64,000 nucleotides of DNA from Rodentibacter ratti (GTDB taxonomy: Bacteria > Pseudomonadota > Gammaproteobacteria > Enterobacterales > Pasteurellaceae). Made by a program: the position numbers and the translations under genes. Location of the stretch: NCBI RefSeq assembly GCF_002000485.1, contig NZ_MLAJ01000006.1, positions 1 through 64,000 on the forward strand, written 5' to 3'. The notes below the pieces were generated by a model that ran no database searches, was not told the origin of the DNA, and saw only the letters and a program-made list of their open reading frames with translations. Positions 32,951 to 42,585 of this stretch are shown here, one piece after another (the stretch's first letter is position 1; each line of letters begins with the position of its first letter).

Positions 32951-34225
32951 ATGAATAGCACAATAATTGATGCGCAATTTGAGCATATAAAAACCGAAGA
33001 ATACCAACAAACGCTGGCGGATCAGGTACAAAATCATCTTTTTGCTGATCAGGAAAGCGGCGAAAAAGCAATGCAGACCATTAATGATTTCGTGAGCGAT
33101 TATCTGGAAAATGGTCGTCATCAGCCGATTGATGAATGGTTGATCGGGCGTTTTAACCTTTATTCGGACATTTGGGAAAATGAACAAGAAAAAATCGACA
33201 CGGCAAATGTGATTATTTCTACTGTCGATTCCTTGGTGAAAAATCAGCTTGATGTTGAAAAAGCCCTCAATAAAGGCAAAACCCTTGCCAATGTGTTAAA
33301 TACAAAACTGACGGATATTGCGAACCAAAACGGCTTTGATCCTGTTGAAGCATTGAAAGCAATAGACGAAGGACTGGAAAATGCCAATCTTGCCGGTACG
33401 GAAATGTATTTAGGACAAGCCATTCCTTTAACACTAAAAAGCGAAAGCGCAATGCCTTTGGATCTTGCCCGAAATATCACCACCAAGGCAAAAATCAACG
33501 CAAATTTACATTTAATGGCGTATGGCGTGCGAACCATTGGTGAACGGCTATACAATGCCATTAAAGGCAAGGAAAACCGTAGCCAAAGCGAAGAATTGTT
33601 GCATATTTTACGTTCTTCTATTGAAACGGCTGAAAATAAAGGTGTGCAAGTGGCAATGTCGGGCGGTGTGGTGGTTTCCGCCAAGAAAGGTTGGATAAAA
33701 GCCGGCTTTGACACACTCAATAAAATTGAAGACACAATTGAGAGAACCCGCCAAAAATGGGATCGGATTACGGATTTAGTATTGAGTGTGGGCGAGGGAT
33801 GGAACGATACCCGCATTCTCGATAAAGTCGAACAAGGGCTTCTCAAAACCGTTGATGTGGCGGCAGAAAAAGCAAAATTTGCTACCTCAAAATTTATTAC
33901 CAAAGTTGAAAAAACCTGTGAAAACTGGTTAAAAACTAAAGGTGGGGCAATTGGTGCAAGAATCGGTAGTTTTGTGGGATCAATATTTAGTCCTGCCGGT
34001 ACAGCAATCGGCGCAACAATTGGCGGTTATCTTGGCGAAAAAGGCGGAGAATGGGTTGCCGATAAAGTGGTTAAACCTTTAGCTAATACAGCACGAAAAG
34101 TAGCGGATAAAACCATTGATGTTGTCGCAGATACGGTAAAAACGGTGGTTTCTAAAGGGCGTGAAATACTAGAAAGTGGTGTTAATGTTCTTAAAAATGG
34201 GCTTCGTAAACTTAAATTCTGGTAA
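32951..34225 (+). CDS. Uncharacterised glycine-zipper protein of the AAA+ unit
   Basis: 424-residue protein, family not recognised. Residues 1-325 are mostly amphipathic helix with no signal peptide; 48-78 are polar and acidic, and 265-330 suggest coiled coil (E-D-T-I-E-R-T-R-Q-K-W). Residues about 331-373 form a glycine zipper (G-G-A-I-G-A-R-I-G, G-T-A-I-G-A-T-I-G-G-Y, G-E-K-G-G), a motif that packs helices in membranes. The basic, amphipathic tail ends L-R-K-L-K-F-W. GAGGAAAA precedes the ATG. The next gene is an AAA+ ATPase 136 bases downstream, so the two probably act together; a membrane-active role is inference. Confidence 0.75.
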   Translation: MNSTIIDAQFEHIKTEEYQQTLADQVQNHLFADQESGEKAMQTINDFVSDYLENGRHQPIDEWLIGRFNLYSDIWENEQEKIDTANVIISTVDSLVKNQLDVEKALNKGKTLANVLNTKLTDIANQNGFDPVEALKAIDEGLENANLAGTEMYLGQAIPLTLKSESAMPLDLARNITTKAKINANLHLMAYGVRTIGERLYNAIKGKENRSQSEELLHILRSSIETAENKGVQVAMSGGVVVSAKKGWIKAGFDTLNKIEDTIERTRQKWDRITDLVLSVGEGWNDTRILDKVEQGLLKTVDVAAEKAKFATSKFITKVEKTCENWLKTKGGAIGARIGSFVGSIFSPAGTAIGATIGGYLGEKGGEWVADKVVKPLANTARKVADKTIDVVADTVKTVVSKGREILESGVNVLKNGLRKLKFW

Positions 34226-34232
34226 ATTGAAT

Positions 34233-34347
34233 CCGTGGGTAATAAATTACCCACGGTTAAGCATAGTGTTTCCCTTTTAGGAAAAGGCAAAAACGATCCC
34301 AAAGGAATTGAACGATGAGTAACCTAGGGTAACTTGTTACCCTAGGT
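34233..34347. repeat. Two large perfect hairpins between the glycine-zipper and AAA+ genes
   Basis: Hairpin 1: CCGTGGGTAA (34233-34242), TAAA loop, TTACCCACGG (34247-34256). Hairpin 2: ACCTAGGGTAAC (34322-34333), TT, GTTACCCTAGGT (34336-34347), ending 15 bases before the AAA+ ATG. Both share a GGGTAA core. Neither has a T tract. Between them an ATG at 34315 with AAAGGA upstream opens only a five-codon frame (M-S-N-L-G), possibly what remains of another gene start. Confidence 0.6.
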
Positions 34348-34361
34348 ATAGAGGACTAAAA

Positions 34362-37058
34362 ATGAAACTAAACCAACAACTTATTGAATTGATTAAAGCA
34401 GGGTATTCTACATTTTATCTTCATACCGCTGAAACGGCACGGGCGGAAAATTTAGTGGCGGAAGTAGCGAAAAGCCTGAATTTCCACGTTCACGAAATCA
34501 ACCTTGCACAAGGAAAAATTGATTTTTCCAACAAATCGCAAATTAAAGAAAATCACGGACGCATTGAACAAACTTTGAATGATCTTTTGGATGAAGATTT
34601 GGAACAAAACCTCTTTTTCATCAAAAATGCCAAACTTGCCTTAGAAAATAACCCGATCGCCGTGGCACGTTTGCAATATCTTATTGAAAACATTGAACGC
34701 TATTATACCGGAGAATGTGCCGTGATTTTGCAATCTTCGGAAGTCTATATTCCCTCCGACATCGAACCTTTTATCACGCTTTTGGAAATGCCTTTGCCAA
34801 AGGAAAGCGACATCAAAGTCATTATGGACGATCTCAACATCGAAGAGGAAAAACAAAGCAAATTTATCACCGCACTTTCGGGCTTAAACGAACTGGAAAT
34901 CAAAAAAGTACTGACGCTGATAAAACAACGTTTTAATGGTTTTAATGAAAGCGATCAAGACAAAATACTCAATGAAATTCGCCAACAAAAAGAGCAAATT
35001 ATCGCCAAAAGCGGTGTGTTGGAAATGGTGAAAGTGGATCACCAAATCACCGATATCGGTGGTTTGGAAAATCTCAAAAAATGGTTGCAAGAGCAAGCTC
35101 ACATTGTCGGAAATTTGGAAAAAGCAAAAGCCTTTGGCGTGAAAGCCCCAAAAGGTGCGTTAATTGCCGGAATGCCGGGTTGTGGCAAATCGCTCACCGC
35201 AAAAGCGGCAGCCGCCTTGTTTCAACAGCCGTTAGTGCGCTTGGATATTGGCTCGCTACTGGGCAAATATGTGGGCGAAAGCGAAACCAATATGCGCAAA
35301 GCCCTCGCCATGGCAGAAAGTATCAGCCCCTGCGTGCTTTGGGTGGACGAGTTGGAAAAAGCCTTTGTGGGGATGAGTGGCAATAATGCTTCGGAAGTCA
35401 GTTCTCGTCTTTTGGGCTATTTTTTAACTTGGATGCAAGAAAAAACACAGCCTGTCTTTATTATCGCCACTGCCAACGACATCACCGCTTTACCACCGGA
35501 ATTACTGCGTAAAGGGCGTTTTGATGAAATTTTTTATGTGGGCTTTCCAAACTATAAAGAACGCCAACAAATTTTAGCGATTCACCTTAATAAAGCGAAA
35601 CAAAAAGTCGATGTTTTGGATTTAGAAGAAATTGCCCGCCAATGTCGGGATTATTCCGGTGCGGACATTGAAAACGCCGTGTATGACGGTGTGAAACAAG
35701 CATTTCTTGCCAATGCGGCACACCTTAACCAAGCCACATTAATTGAAGCGATCAGCCGCACCGTGCCATTGCGTAAAACACTGAAAGAGAAAGTGGGCGA
35801 GTATGAGAAAAAATTTGAGGAACTTTACCTCACCCCGGCTTCTCAGTCTGACGGATTAAGCATTGCGGAAATGAATAAATTGGCAAACAGCACCAACTAT
35901 CTTGACCGCTTAAAAGTCGCAAATGATGCTGAAGTGACCGAAGATATTTTGGAAAAATTGGTGGAAGATAAGAATTTAAAAGTTAGAAAATCTGTATTTC
36001 AAAATCCAAGTTGTCCTAAAAAGATCTTAGATAAAGGAATTTCTCAAGATATATCAGATCCTGAGTTTTATAAGGAAATACTTCCAATTATTATGAGTCA
36101 CTCAAATACTTCTTTTAATTTAGTTGAAGAAGTTTTTAAAAATAATGAAAGTTTAAAAGAATTTTTTGTAAAAAATCCTAATATTTCATATCGTGAAATG
36201 GAGATTTTTGCAGATGACTCTAATATTCAAGTTAGAAGGAATTTAGCCTTAAATCCTAATATACAAACAATGGCTCAATTAAAATTATCTGAAGATTCTG
36301 ATGAAAAAGTAAGAGAAAATTTAGCTAGAAATAAAAATATTTTCTCTATAGCTCAAGAAAGACTAGTCAAAGATACTAGCGAAAATGTAAGGGGAGCACT
36401 AGCTAGAAATATTTATGTATTGGAAATTATACAAAATATTTTAGCAAAAGATAAAAGTAAAAAAGTTAGAAACCGCCTTGCTCATAACAAAAGAATTTGT
36501 CAAAGAGCTCAAGAGATTCTTTTAGATGAGAATGACGATGTGTCGTATGTTTTAGGACCTCTAGCCTCTAATGAATATACATCTGAAAAAACAAAATTAT
36601 TGCTTTTAGAAAAAATTTACAAAGGACAATATGGAGAAGGTTATAATTTTGATGTTCAATTTATTAAAAGTATGTTAATTAAAAATCCAGAATCTTCTCT
36701 AGAAATAAAATTAATTTTATCTAAAGACAAATCTGATTATGTGCGTTCTGAAGTAGCAGAAAAAAACGATATTCCTAAAGCAATACAATTAGAATGGGCT
36801 AATAGCAAAGATGATAAAGGTTTGAAATATGGATTAGCTAATAATAAAGATATTGATGAAGAAGTACAATTAATATTAGCTAATGGATATATAAATGAGG
36901 CATATATGAGTTCTTTAGCAAGTAACCCTAATATATCAGAAAAAGCTCAATTGATTTTAGCAAATTCAGAATATGATATTATTTTAGATTCATTAAAATA
37001 TAATACTAATGTATCTAAGAATATACAATCCAAAATAGTTGAAGAGACTATAAGATAG
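34362..37058 (+). CDS. AAA+ ATPase with C-terminal leucine-rich-variant-like repeats
   Basis: 898-residue protein. Residues 1-240 resemble the degenerate N-terminal half of Ycf46-type AAA proteins. The AAA module follows: Walker A G-M-P-G-C-G-K-S (about 270-277), Walker B V-L-W-V-D-E (325-330), sensor I A-T-A-N-D, arginine-finger region L-L-R-K-G-R-F-D-E, and a helical lid. From about residue 520 to the end, repeats of about 26 residues show V-R-x-x-L-A-x-N (near 541, 623, 650, 676, 701, 727, 794, 821, 848, 874), like leucine-rich-variant or HEAT units used for recognition. DNA after about 35960 is strikingly AT-rich, with AGA and ATA codons, unlike the first part. Function unknown; a sensing or conflict role is inference. 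Confidence 0.8.
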   Translation: MKLNQQLIELIKAGYSTFYLHTAETARAENLVAEVAKSLNFHVHEINLAQGKIDFSNKSQIKENHGRIEQTLNDLLDEDLEQNLFFIKNAKLALENNPIAVARLQYLIENIERYYTGECAVILQSSEVYIPSDIEPFITLLEMPLPKESDIKVIMDDLNIEEEKQSKFITALSGLNELEIKKVLTLIKQRFNGFNESDQDKILNEIRQQKEQIIAKSGVLEMVKVDHQITDIGGLENLKKWLQEQAHIVGNLEKAKAFGVKAPKGALIAGMPGCGKSLTAKAAAALFQQPLVRLDIGSLLGKYVGESETNMRKALAMAESISPCVLWVDELEKAFVGMSGNNASEVSSRLLGYFLTWMQEKTQPVFIIATANDITALPPELLRKGRFDEIFYVGFPNYKERQQILAIHLNKAKQKVDVLDLEEIARQCRDYSGADIENAVYDGVKQAFLANAAHLNQATLIEAISRTVPLRKTLKEKVGEYEKKFEELYLTPASQSDGLSIAEMNKLANSTNYLDRLKVANDAEVTEDILEKLVEDKNLKVRKSVFQNPSCPKKILDKGISQDISDPEFYKEILPIIMSHSNTSFNLVEEVFKNNESLKEFFVKNPNISYREMEIFADDSNIQVRRNLALNPNIQTMAQLKLSEDSDEKVRENLARNKNIFSIAQERLVKDTSENVRGALARNIYVLEIIQNILAKDKSKKVRNRLAHNKRICQRAQEILLDENDDVSYVLGPLASNEYTSEKTKLLLLEKIYKGQYGEGYNFDVQFIKSMLIKNPESSLEIKLILSKDKSDYVRSEVAEKNDIPKAIQLEWANSKDDKGLKYGLANNKDIDEEVQLILANGYINEAYMSSLASNPNISEKAQLILANSEYDIILDSLKYNTNVSKNIQSKIVEETIR

Positions 37059-37161
37059 TATAGTTCTTACAAAAAATAAGGAAAGTTTTATTTCTCTATT
37101 TTAGTTTTAGTAAAAATCTTCCAAAAACCAACCGCACTTTTCGCTTTTTTGGGATAAATTT

Positions 37162-37170
37162 TGCTATAAT
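37162..37170 (+). promoter_or_regulatory. Extended -10 promoter of rbfA-truB
   Basis: TGCTATAAT at 37162-37170 lies 40 bases before the rbfA ATG. An own promoter fits the separation of rbfA-truB from infB by the accessory block. An uptake signal lies just upstream (37132-37140). Confidence 0.6.
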
Positions 37171-37210
37171 CCCTCGCTTTAAAAAGCATCTTGAAAATAG
37201 GAAATTAAAA

Positions 37211-37597
37211 ATGGCTCGAGAATTTAAGCGTAGCGACCGTGTGGCGCAAGAAATCCAAAAAGAAATTGCAGTGATTTTGCAGCGAGAGGTAAAAGATCCT
37301 CGTATTGGTATGGTGACGGTATCCGATGTGGAAGTGTCTAGCGATTTGGCGTATGCCAAAATTTTTGTCACTTTTTTGTTCGATCATGATGAAAGTGCGA
37401 TTGAACAGGGAATGAAAGGGTTAGAAAAAGCCGCACCTTATATTCGCACCTTACTTGGCAAAGCCATGCGGTTGCGCATTGTGCCGGAAATTCGTTTTAT
37501 CTATGATCAATCCTTAGTCGAAGGTATGAGAATGTCCAATTTGGTGACGAACGTGGTGCGTGAAGATGAACGTAAACACGTTGAGGAAGAGGCATAA
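37211..37597 (+). CDS. rbfA: 30S ribosome-binding factor A
   Basis: 128-residue KH-fold factor for late 16S rRNA processing and cold adaptation. It shows the N-terminal [13 protein letters not shown], then V-K-D-P-R-I-G and the V-P-E-I-R-F-I-Y-D signature. Length is normal. Its stop overlaps the truB ATG (TAATG). In most relatives it follows infB directly; here almost 8 kb intervene. Confidence 0.97.
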   Translation: MAREFKRSDRVAQEIQKEIAVILQREVKDPRIGMVTVSDVEVSSDLAYAKIFVTFLFDHDESAIEQGMKGLEKAAPYIRTLLGKAMRLRIVPEIRFIYDQSLVEGMRMSNLVTNVVREDERKHVEEEA

Positions 37598-38517
37598 TGT
37601 CAAGACCACGCAAGCGGGGGCGGGATATTGACGGCGTGTTTTTATTGGATAAACCGCAAGGGATGTCTTCCAATGAGATTATGCAAAAAGTCAAACGTCT
37701 TTTCCAAGCGAATAAAGCCGGGCATACCGGGGCGCTCGATCCTTTGGCAACAGGAATGTTGCCCATTTGTTTGGGTGAAGCCACCAAATTTTCGCAATTT
37801 TTATTGGATGCGGATAAGCGCTATTTGGTGACGGCAAAATTAGGTGAGCGTACCGATACCTCCGATGCGGAAGGGAAGACCGTGGAAACTCGTGCAGTGA
37901 ATGTGGAAACGCCACAAATTTTGACCGCACTTGAGCAATTTCGGGGCGATATTTTACAAGTGCCTACCATGTTTTCAGCTTTAAAACATCAGGGCAAACC
38001 TTTGTATGAATATGCCCGCCAAGGTATCACCGTAGAGCGTGAAGCCCGCCCAATCACCATCTTTGAACTCAACTTTATTGAATATCAAGCCCCTTATTTA
38101 ACCTTGGAAGTGCATTGTTCCAAAGGCACTTACATTCGCACCCTAGTAGATGATTTAGGCGAAGTATTGGGCTGTGGCGCACACGTTACCATGTTACGCC
38201 GCCTTGCCGTGGCGGATTATCCTATTGAGGCAATGATGAGCTGGGATGAATTGCAAAACCTCGCAGCGCAGCAAGATTTAGCCTTGTTGGATCAGCATTT
38301 ATTACCAACGGATACGGCGGTGAGTAAATTGCCGGCATTGCATTTGAATGAAACACAAAGCCGTGGGATTGGTTTTGGCCAGCGTGTAAAATTTGCCAAC
38401 GAACAACAATTACAAGGGCAAGTGCGGTTGTTTTCTGCAGAGAATGTCTTTTTAGGTGTGGCGTTGATCGATGGTGATATTATTCGTCCACAGCGATTAA
38501 TCACACAAACCCCATAA
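37597..38517 (+). CDS. truB: tRNA pseudouridine-55 synthase
   Basis: Makes pseudouridine 55 in the T-loop of tRNAs. The 306-residue product contains [14 protein letters not shown], the catalytic Asp in [11 protein letters not shown] (about residue 48), and [10 protein letters not shown], with a C-terminal PUA-like region. Translationally coupled to rbfA. Confidence 0.98.
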   Translation: MSRPRKRGRDIDGVFLLDKPQGMSSNEIMQKVKRLFQANKAGHTGALDPLATGMLPICLGEATKFSQFLLDADKRYLVTAKLGERTDTSDAEGKTVETRAVNVETPQILTALEQFRGDILQVPTMFSALKHQGKPLYEYARQGITVEREARPITIFELNFIEYQAPYLTLEVHCSKGTYIRTLVDDLGEVLGCGAHVTMLRRLAVADYPIEAMMSWDELQNLAAQQDLALLDQHLLPTDTAVSKLPALHLNETQSRGIGFGQRVKFANEQQLQGQVRLFSAENVFLGVALIDGDIIRPQRLITQTP

Positions 38518-38552
38518 TTTCATTTGCCTTTCCTGATAAATTCCAGTAATCT

Positions 38553-38597
38553 TGCCTGTAATTATTTTCTTACAAATTATGTAAACAAAAGATTACA
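38553..38597 (+). promoter_or_regulatory. tyrA promoter with two TyrR boxes
   Basis: TTGCCT (38553-38558) and AATTAT (38575-38580), 17 bases apart, form a plausible promoter. Two 18-base sites fit TGTAA-N8-TTACA, the core of the TyrR consensus: 38557-38574 in the spacer and 38580-38597 over the start site, centres 23 bases apart. Repression by TyrR with tyrosine is predicted; tyrR is outside the window. Confidence 0.75.
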
Positions 38598-38605
38598 GGT
38601 GGGTT

Positions 38606-39730
38606 ATGGAAACACTCAAAGATTTACGTTCCGAAATTGATTCGCTCGATCGCGAACTTATTCAACTTTTTTCTAAACGCCTTGAACTGGTTTCACAAGT
38701 GGGCAAAGTGAAACATCAACACGGTCTCCCTATCTATGCGCCGGATCGTGAAATTGCTATGTTACAAGCTCGGCGTTTAGAAGCCGAAAAAGCGGGCATT
38801 TCACCGGATTTAATCGAAGATGTGCTACGCCGTTTTATGCGGGAATCCTATACTAATGAAAACCAATTTGGCTTTAAAACCGTCAATCCCAACATTCAAA
38901 AAATTGTGATTGTAGGGGGGCATGGAAAATTGGGAGGATTATTTGCCCGCTATTTACGTGCCTCCGGCTATCCGATTTCCGTTTTAGAACGTGATGATTG
39001 GGATGTGGCGGAGAGCATTCTTGCTAATGCGGATGCGGTCATTGTTTCCGTACCCATTGCCAATACGCTTGAAACCATTGAACGTTTAAAACCTTATTTA
39101 ACAGAAAGTATGTTGCTGGCTGATCTCACTTCCGTGAAACGTGAACCTTTGGCGAAAATGTTGGCAATACACCAAGGGGCAGTGGTGGGCTTGCACCCAA
39201 TGTTCGGCCCGGATATTGCCAGTATGGCAAAACAAGTGGTGGTGCGTTGTGACGGGCGTTTTCCTGAACGTTATGAATGGTTGCTTGAACAAATTCAAAT
39301 TTGGGGAGCGAAAATTTATCAAACCGATGCAGTCGAACATGATCATAATATGACTTATGTGCAAGCCTTGCGTCACTTTTCGACTTTTGCCAACGGTTTG
39401 CACCTTTCCAAGCAACCGGTCAATCTGGCTAATTTACTGGCGCTTTCTTCCCCAATTTATCGTTTGGAATTGGCGATGATTGGCCGTTTGTTTGCACAAG
39501 ATGCCGAGCTTTATGCGGATATTATTATGGATAAAGCGGAAAATCTTGAGGTGATAGAAAGCTTAAAGCAAACCTATGAAGAAGCGTTGACATTTTTTGA
39601 AAATCACGACCGTCAGGGATTCATTGATGCTTTCCATCAAGTAAGGGAATGGTTTGGTGAGTATTCCGAACAATTTTTAAAAGAAAGCCATCAATTGCTC
39701 CAACAAGCAAATGATTTGAAGCAAGGATAG
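38606..39730 (+). CDS. tyrA: Bifunctional chorismate mutase / prephenate dehydrogenase
   Basis: Converts chorismate to prephenate and on to 4-hydroxyphenylpyruvate for tyrosine. It has 374 residues: an N-terminal AroQ-type mutase (1-90, with L-R-S-E-I-D and R-L-E-L-V), an NAD-binding domain (I-V-G-G-H-G-K-L-G-G, about 102-111) and the dehydrogenase part with H-P-M-F-G-P. AGGTGGG precedes the ATG at a short distance. Monocistronic and probably TyrR-controlled. Confidence 0.97.
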   Translation: METLKDLRSEIDSLDRELIQLFSKRLELVSQVGKVKHQHGLPIYAPDREIAMLQARRLEAEKAGISPDLIEDVLRRFMRESYTNENQFGFKTVNPNIQKIVIVGGHGKLGGLFARYLRASGYPISVLERDDWDVAESILANADAVIVSVPIANTLETIERLKPYLTESMLLADLTSVKREPLAKMLAIHQGAVVGLHPMFGPDIASMAKQVVVRCDGRFPERYEWLLEQIQIWGAKIYQTDAVEHDHNMTYVQALRHFSTFANGLHLSKQPVNLANLLALSSPIYRLELAMIGRLFAQDAELYADIIMDKAENLEVIESLKQTYEEALTFFENHDRQGFIDAFHQVREWFGEYSEQFLKESHQLLQQANDLKQG

Positions 39731-39733
39731 ATG

Positions 39734-39762
39734 AAAAGTGCGGTGAAAATGACCGCACTTTT
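39734..39762. terminator. tyrA terminator of two inverted uptake signals
   Basis: AAAAGTGCGGT (39734-39744) pairs with ACCGCACTTTT (39752-39762), followed by T and flanked by ATG/CAT complement. It lies between convergent tyrA and the hybrid kinase gene. Confidence 0.8.
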
Positions 39763-39775
39763 TCATTAAGCAATA

Positions 39776-42364
39776 CTAGAGACCAAGGAGTTTTTGTTGT
39801 AAGGATTGTAGTGTAAAGGGTTTGATTAGCACAGGAAATTGTTCGGCATTTTCTAATTGCTCCGTGTGGCCTGTGATAAGTAAGATTTTTATGGTAGGGA
39901 AGTTTTTCTGTACCCATTTGGCAAGATCTATGCCGGTGAGTTTATCGGATAGCATAATATCAGATAATAAATAGTCAATTTTTTCTCCTTGTTCTAATTG
40001 TTCAATGGCTTGTTCAGCCGATTCACATAAGATGGGTATATAGCCTAGAACATGGAGTTGCTCGCCTAGTGTTTCACGTAAACTTGTTTTATCTTCGACA
40101 ATCAAAATCTTATAGCGAACCTCATTTTTACTAAAATTTTTTGGCGTTGATATAGCAGAATTCATGTTCACGGTAATCGGTAATTGCAAGTGAATTGCCG
40201 TACCTTGTGACGGACAAGAATCAATTTTCACCCGACCTTTCGATTGGCGAATAAACCCATATACCATGGATAATCCCAATCCGCTTCCCCGACCATTTTG
40301 TTTTGTTGTGAAAAAAGGTTCAAATACGTGGTTGATCGTCTCTTCATCCATACCGCAGCCATCATCTATAACAGAAAGTTGAACCATATCTTCTTGTCGA
40401 TACCTACGGGTGACATTAAAGGCTGTTGTTTGGATAGTAATGGTTCCTTGATCATTCAATGCATCTTTGGCATTGACAATTAGGTTGAGAAGCGCCGTTT
40501 CAAGTTGATTTTTATCAATGTAAACATGGGGTAAATTCTCGCCTAAATCCAACCGCACTTTGATACTTGTCGGAATACTATGTTTGATTAAATCATTAAA
40601 TTCTAAAACAAGCTGATTAATATCCAGCGAAATCGGATGGAGCGGTTGTTTTCTTGCATAAGCCAGCAAGCGTTGGGTTAAAGTCGCACTATTTTCAGCC
40701 GCTTTTAACGCTCGTTGTAAACGTTTTGCCTGCCGTTCATCAAGATGATCAGGGTTAATTAAATCTAAATTACCAATAATTACGGCAAGAAAATTATTAA
40801 AATCATGGGCAATGCCTCCGGTTAAATGACCAATTGCCCGCATTTTTTGGTTATGAATAATCTCATTTTCCCATTTTTTACGTTGTGTACGGTCAATTAA
40901 AAAGATAACAAATCCGTCTTTTAAGGGGCTGACACGCCATTCTAATGTGTATTCTTCATATTGTATTTCAAGAAAATCTTGCGCTTGTCGCACTTCCGTA
41001 AGCAAGGTTAAATTAATGGCTTGATTGCTTCCGATCACTTTGGTTTGTCGCGAATCAAAATACTTAACTAATGAATAAAGGCTGTGTTGTTGATATTCTG
41101 TAAAAAATGGTTGAAGCAATGTTTTAAATTGAGCGTTATGGGAGATGAGATTTAACTCTTTATCAAAAATGGCTAATCCGTCCCGCATAGCTAAAAAAGT
41201 TTGTTCGACTAATTCATTTTTTTCTTTCAATAAGGAATCTGTTCGTTCCAGTTCAATAACATTTTGGTAAAACACATCAAAGGTTCTCGCTAAATCACCA
41301 ATTTCATCATGACTATGTTGTTGTGGCACTGTCACATTTTTATTGCCTTGTGATAAACATTTTAATGCGTTTGTAATGGAATAAAGCCGTTTTCCAATCA
41401 GAGAGTAAATATATTTTGCCCAGATAATAATCAGCAGAATTGTGAAAAGTGAAAATAATAAAATAAATAGCGTTAAGGTGAATAAATGTTGTTGAACTTG
41501 CTCTGAATTAGTATTGGCATTTTCTACTTTATCTTTAACTAATTGTGTATAGCGTTGGTTGATTTGTTGAACTAAGGCATCAATCTTGAATGTGAGAAAT
41601 TGAATACGTAAATTAACTTTCTCTAAGATTTTAGCGTTATCAATCATAGTGGGAAATTGCTGCTGAAGTTTCATTAGTTCTTCATTGATATCAGGAAACT
41701 GTTTAACAGGAGGAAAAAATAAAAAATTGGCTTGAATTCCTGTAAATACACTCACAGAAAAACGACTTTTCGTGGCATCTTCAATGAGTTTTTCTACTCG
41801 ATCAAGTTGTATAAGAAAATTTTGCGGAAATTGATGTGCTGTATCGCTGGGTGAGACTCGTTTTTCTAATCTTTTAATATGTCGAATATAAAGTAATCCT
41901 TGGTTTAATTGGCTAATCATTGTGGTGTGTAACACATGACGTTCATGGGTTTGTAATAATAAATCCTGTACACTTTTTTCAAGTAAATCAATGTGATGAA
42001 TAACTTGAGTAAAGATTTCATTGGGTTCGGCAGTGGATTGCTTGGCTTGTGTGAGTAAATTTTGTAATTCTTCTGCATGACGCGTGAGGGATTTTGATTC
42101 CCCTTGATATTCTAAAGCACTGGTCGTTTGCGTTAAACGTTTCGCATAAGTGGATATTTGTGCGGTTTTAACCCCTAATGTCATTGAGGAAAACATTTGA
42201 TTAAGGGAGCGATCCCGCAAATTGGATAAAGAATTATAGGTATTATTCAATCCGATAATTGCCGTCATACTAATCGCAATAATAAGTGAAATTACTGTGA
42301 TTAGAAACAGCATTAAACGAAAGCGCACGCTATAAATTTTTGTTGATGTTTTCCAATTTTTCAT
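39776..42364 (-). CDS. Hybrid sensor histidine kinase, TorS-like, without HPt domain
   Basis: 862-residue inner-membrane kinase. TM1 (about 18-40) and TM2 (about 293-322) enclose a roughly 250-residue helical periplasmic domain, as in TorS. HAMP follows, then a PAS-like region (about 390-500), HisKA with H in G-G-I-A-H-D-F-N-N (about 520), an ATPase domain (D-D-G-C-G-M-D, G-S-G-L-G-L) and a receiver (about 748-862, Asp in L-L-S-D-I-M-L, Lys in L-I-K-P-F). It stops there: the HPt module of TorS is missing. It is divergent from a sugar ABC transporter whose binding protein belongs to the TorT/LuxP/RbsB fold, suggesting a periplasmic co-sensor. Confidence 0.85.
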   Translation of the reverse strand: MKNWKTSTKIYSVRFRLMLFLITVISLIIAISMTAIIGLNNTYNSLSNLRDRSLNQMFSSMTLGVKTAQISTYAKRLTQTTSALEYQGESKSLTRHAEELQNLLTQAKQSTAEPNEIFTQVIHHIDLLEKSVQDLLLQTHERHVLHTTMISQLNQGLLYIRHIKRLEKRVSPSDTAHQFPQNFLIQLDRVEKLIEDATKSRFSVSVFTGIQANFLFFPPVKQFPDINEELMKLQQQFPTMIDNAKILEKVNLRIQFLTFKIDALVQQINQRYTQLVKDKVENANTNSEQVQQHLFTLTLFILLFSLFTILLIIIWAKYIYSLIGKRLYSITNALKCLSQGNKNVTVPQQHSHDEIGDLARTFDVFYQNVIELERTDSLLKEKNELVEQTFLAMRDGLAIFDKELNLISHNAQFKTLLQPFFTEYQQHSLYSLVKYFDSRQTKVIGSNQAINLTLLTEVRQAQDFLEIQYEEYTLEWRVSPLKDGFVIFLIDRTQRKKWENEIIHNQKMRAIGHLTGGIAHDFNNFLAVIIGNLDLINPDHLDERQAKRLQRALKAAENSATLTQRLLAYARKQPLHPISLDINQLVLEFNDLIKHSIPTSIKVRLDLGENLPHVYIDKNQLETALLNLIVNAKDALNDQGTITIQTTAFNVTRRYRQEDMVQLSVIDDGCGMDEETINHVFEPFFTTKQNGRGSGLGLSMVYGFIRQSKGRVKIDSCPSQGTAIHLQLPITVNMNSAISTPKNFSKNEVRYKILIVEDKTSLRETLGEQLHVLGYIPILCESAEQAIEQLEQGEKIDYLLSDIMLSDKLTGIDLAKWVQKNFPTIKILLITGHTEQLENAEQFPVLIKPFTLQSLQQKLLGL

Positions 42365-42585
42365 TTTTTGACCGCACTTTTATTTCTACATCATTTTTGA
42401 TTATTGTAAGCGTAAATTAATAAAAACAAATGAAAAATATCATTCCCTTACTATCGTTTTGTGATCTAACTCTCAAATTTGATAAAAAGTCGCAATTATG
42501 ACAATTGTGAATCAGTTTCAACATTTTCTATTTATATTCCTATGATTAAATGTTGAAAACTAATTTCAAAGGGGGAGTGATGGAA
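42365..42585. promoter_or_regulatory. Divergent control region of sensor kinase and ABC transporter
   Basis: 221-base divergent gap. A CRP-like site with one good half (TGTGA-TCTAAC-TCTCA, 42460-42475) and AT-rich spaced repeats around ACAATTGTGA (42502-42511) lie upstream of the transporter. A -10 candidate TATGAT is at 42541-42546. The binding site of the locus' own response regulator would also be expected here, but none can be named. Confidence 0.35.

Noticed and set aside
33244-33903. 219-codon frame on the minus strand within the glycine-zipper gene
   Set aside because: It is antisense to a gene with a good ribosome site and a coherent helical protein. Its sequence looks like a shadow and has no start signals.
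42456-42477. Confident CRP site before the ABC transporter
   Set aside because: Only one half matches well and spacing to the start is unclear; kept as a weak note in the control region.
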